The notes beneath the pieces were generated by a model. The model did no database searches. It was not told where the DNA came from and was given only the letters and a program-made list of their open reading frames with translations. Shown in pieces: positions 62,701 through 64,000 of a stretch of 64,000 nucleotides of DNA; the stretch's first letter is position 1; every line of letters starts with the position of its first letter. Made by a program: the position numbers and the translations under genes. Origin of the DNA: Salvelinus alpinus (lineage: Eukaryota > Chordata > Actinopteri > Salmoniformes > Salmonidae); assembly GCF_045679555.1 (NCBI RefSeq), contig NC_092093.1, positions 64,445,575 through 64,509,574 of the forward strand, in the 5' to 3' direction.

Positions 62701-63756
62701 TTCTGAGCCCACCCACGTTCTGGAGGTGAGAGGTCAATGATCTCAAACATCCTCCAATCAGCTCGTTCCATGACAGGTCCATCTCCTCCAATAAAGACAG
62801 CGAGGGGAGCAAGGTAGCTGAGAGAGAGAGACAGGGTGTATGAGGGCACAAAAAGATGACACCAACATAATATGACGAGTATGTGTGTGTGTGTGTGTGT
62901 GTGTCTTGAAATGTACATTTGATTTGTGGATCCAAATAAAGTATTTAAATGTATGTGTGTACTAACCCAGTTCCAGTACATCAGTAGCAGTGAGGTCACA
63001 GTGAGCCAGACTCAGAGTCCTGCTGTCTGCTCTCTTCCCCAGCCTCTTGACAAACACACACACACGACCCCAGCCCATGTCACACACACTCTCTGCTAGG
63101 TCAGCTGGGCCAGGAACAACACCTGGGACACAACACAAACACCACAAACATATCACACGTTAAGTTATCCTAAGACACACTACAATTCCAGTAAAATGGT
63201 ACTGACTATGGGCACTAAATACTTTTGCTGCTTATTGAGGTTCTCACAGTCCTCTCACCTGCTCCGCCCCTCTCCTCCTCCGTCTCTCTGTCCTCAGGAA
63301 GCCCTCCACTCTCCGCTTGGCGGGACAGGAAGCGGCCGGACGTTGACTTCCTGTCTGAGGTCGTGCGTTTCCTGCGGATCTGGTTCATGATGAGGTCAAA
63401 CGGCGATCGTCCCCGCCCCCGCTGGACGTCTGGCCAATCACAAACAGACATAAGCAGGCATCTAATCAATCCCAAAATGACCCTTACCCTCTACCCCAAC
63501 CCAGTTCTTGAGAGCTACAGGGTGTGCAGTATTTTGTTCCAGCTCAGCTTTAACACACCTACTCAGTCAAGTGATCAATTGAGTCAAGGACTGATGTATG
63601 GCCATAACAACAGATCAATCAGATTTTCCAATCTCATTCCAAACTTTATCATATTTGAATCATCAGTGGGACATAATCAGTTGGCTAGGAAATCAATATC
63701 GGAGCCTAGACCTGTATAGGAGCAAAAACATAAAGCAACATACCTGATGATTCCAT
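59738..63756 (-). CDS. lrrc31: leucine-rich repeat-containing protein 31
   Basis: Eleven coding exons on the minus strand: 63756-63744, 63429-63259, 63122-62967, 62817-62650, 62560-62396, 61302-61162, 61036-60869, 60782-60618, 60507-60352, 60258-59981, 59857-59738; 566 aa (human 552). The start is ATG at 63756 (MESSD). An N-terminal basic segment (MNQIRRKRTTSDRKSTSGRF) precedes seven modular exons, each with one long LRR pair, for example EEMDLSWNELIGGCLRSLTS then RLSCCRLTADDITALG. All internal modules are phase 1-1. The end has SSLRVLDLSYNGGVGEEGW and EELDLSLRP, as in human LRRC31, an epithelial protein of poorly known function. Convergent with lrrc34, about 0.9 kb apart. Confidence 0.95.
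61360..62045 (+). mobile_element. 3' end of an RSg-1/L2-type LINE in an lrrc31 intron
   Basis: Frame segments YRTHHCTLYSSVNWSSLYTR, RKTHWLMLIYKTLLGLTPPL and QIGQF-like C-terminal residues match the LINE C-terminus. The 3' UTR contains 'cttgtcgtgatgtgtgtttt' and 'gtaggccgtcattgtaaata', then 'ttaactgacttgcctcgtta', the tail shared with HpaI-type SINEs. Antisense to lrrc31. Confidence 0.85.
62046..62395 (-). other. rest of lrrc31 intron 5
   Basis: AT-rich run at 62045-62100, then unassigned sequence. No further exon seen. Confidence 0.5.
63480..63640 (-). repeat. fragment of a dispersed MITE-like repeat in lrrc31 intron 1
   Basis: 'gttcttgagagctacagggt', 'tattttgttccagctcag' and 'aacacacctactcagtcaag' resemble a common teleost repeat related in style to the one at 9086-9255. 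Confidence 0.55.
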
Positions 63757-64000
63757 TCTTCAGTGCAGCTCAGCAACTCAAATAGCTCTGTAACAGCTTA
63801 TGATCAGATGGTGCACAGATCACACACACGTTGACACAGATACCATTTTACATGACCGTTTCTGCCTAGAAGAGGGGCAATACTTCTGTATTCAATCTTT
63901 TGAGTAGGCCTACCGAATTGAACACTGAAATCTTATTAAAAACACAATCGACCTCCCACAAAGAAACCCAAGCTGCGTGCGTCTTGTCTCTTTTATTGCG
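63757..64000 (-). other. lrrc31 upstream region
   Basis: The 5' UTR and promoter should lie here. No TATA or other motif that I would defend. Confidence 0.4.

Overview
This is eukaryotic, teleost DNA and almost certainly from a salmonid (trout, salmon, charr or whitefish). It combines vertebrate genes split by short GT-AG introns with the repeats typical of salmonid genomes: four copies of the Tc1-like family that gave rise to Sleeping Beauty, other Tc1-like elements, tRNA-derived SINEs of HpaI type, L2/RSg-1-type and Rex1-type LINEs, hAT MITEs and long CA and CT microsatellites. The species cannot be told from the window.

Left part (1-17 kb), minus strand: the first two coding exons of cops9 (its last exon lies off the left edge), then a complete three-coding-exon otospiralin gene (otos) with a TATA-type promoter. 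Cops9 and otos are also neighbours in human. Between and after them lie nested LINE, hAT and Tc1 copies, and at 16.9 kb a decayed second copy of otos exon 2 next to a solo LTR.

Middle (17-32 kb): mostly repeats, then a degenerate apolipoprotein D-like lipocalin gene (minus, 24.5-25.6 kb) and a 14-exon gene (plus, 27.9-31.7 kb) for a tail-anchored coiled-coil protein of KASH5 type.

Right part (33-64 kb): mynn (myoneurin, BTB plus eight C2H2 fingers, plus), lrrc34 (plus) and lrrc31 (minus). Lrrc34 and lrrc31 are convergent. Mynn, lrrc34 and lrrc31 are also clustered in human, so this is an old conserved block. Between mynn and lrrc34 lies an 8 kb Tc1-like element filled with other insertions. 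Lrrc34 introns hold a Tc1 copy placed 7 bp after a splice donor, a roughly 200 bp CT array that forms a polypyrimidine tract, and a nearly 4 kb L2-type LINE that carries a 2A-like motif.

I found no CRISPR array, operon or unknown multigene system. The unusual material is in how mobile DNA has shaped introns, splice sites and gene remnants. All coordinates, exon phases and translations were worked out by eye. Family names come from remembered protein and repeat sequences, not from a search.
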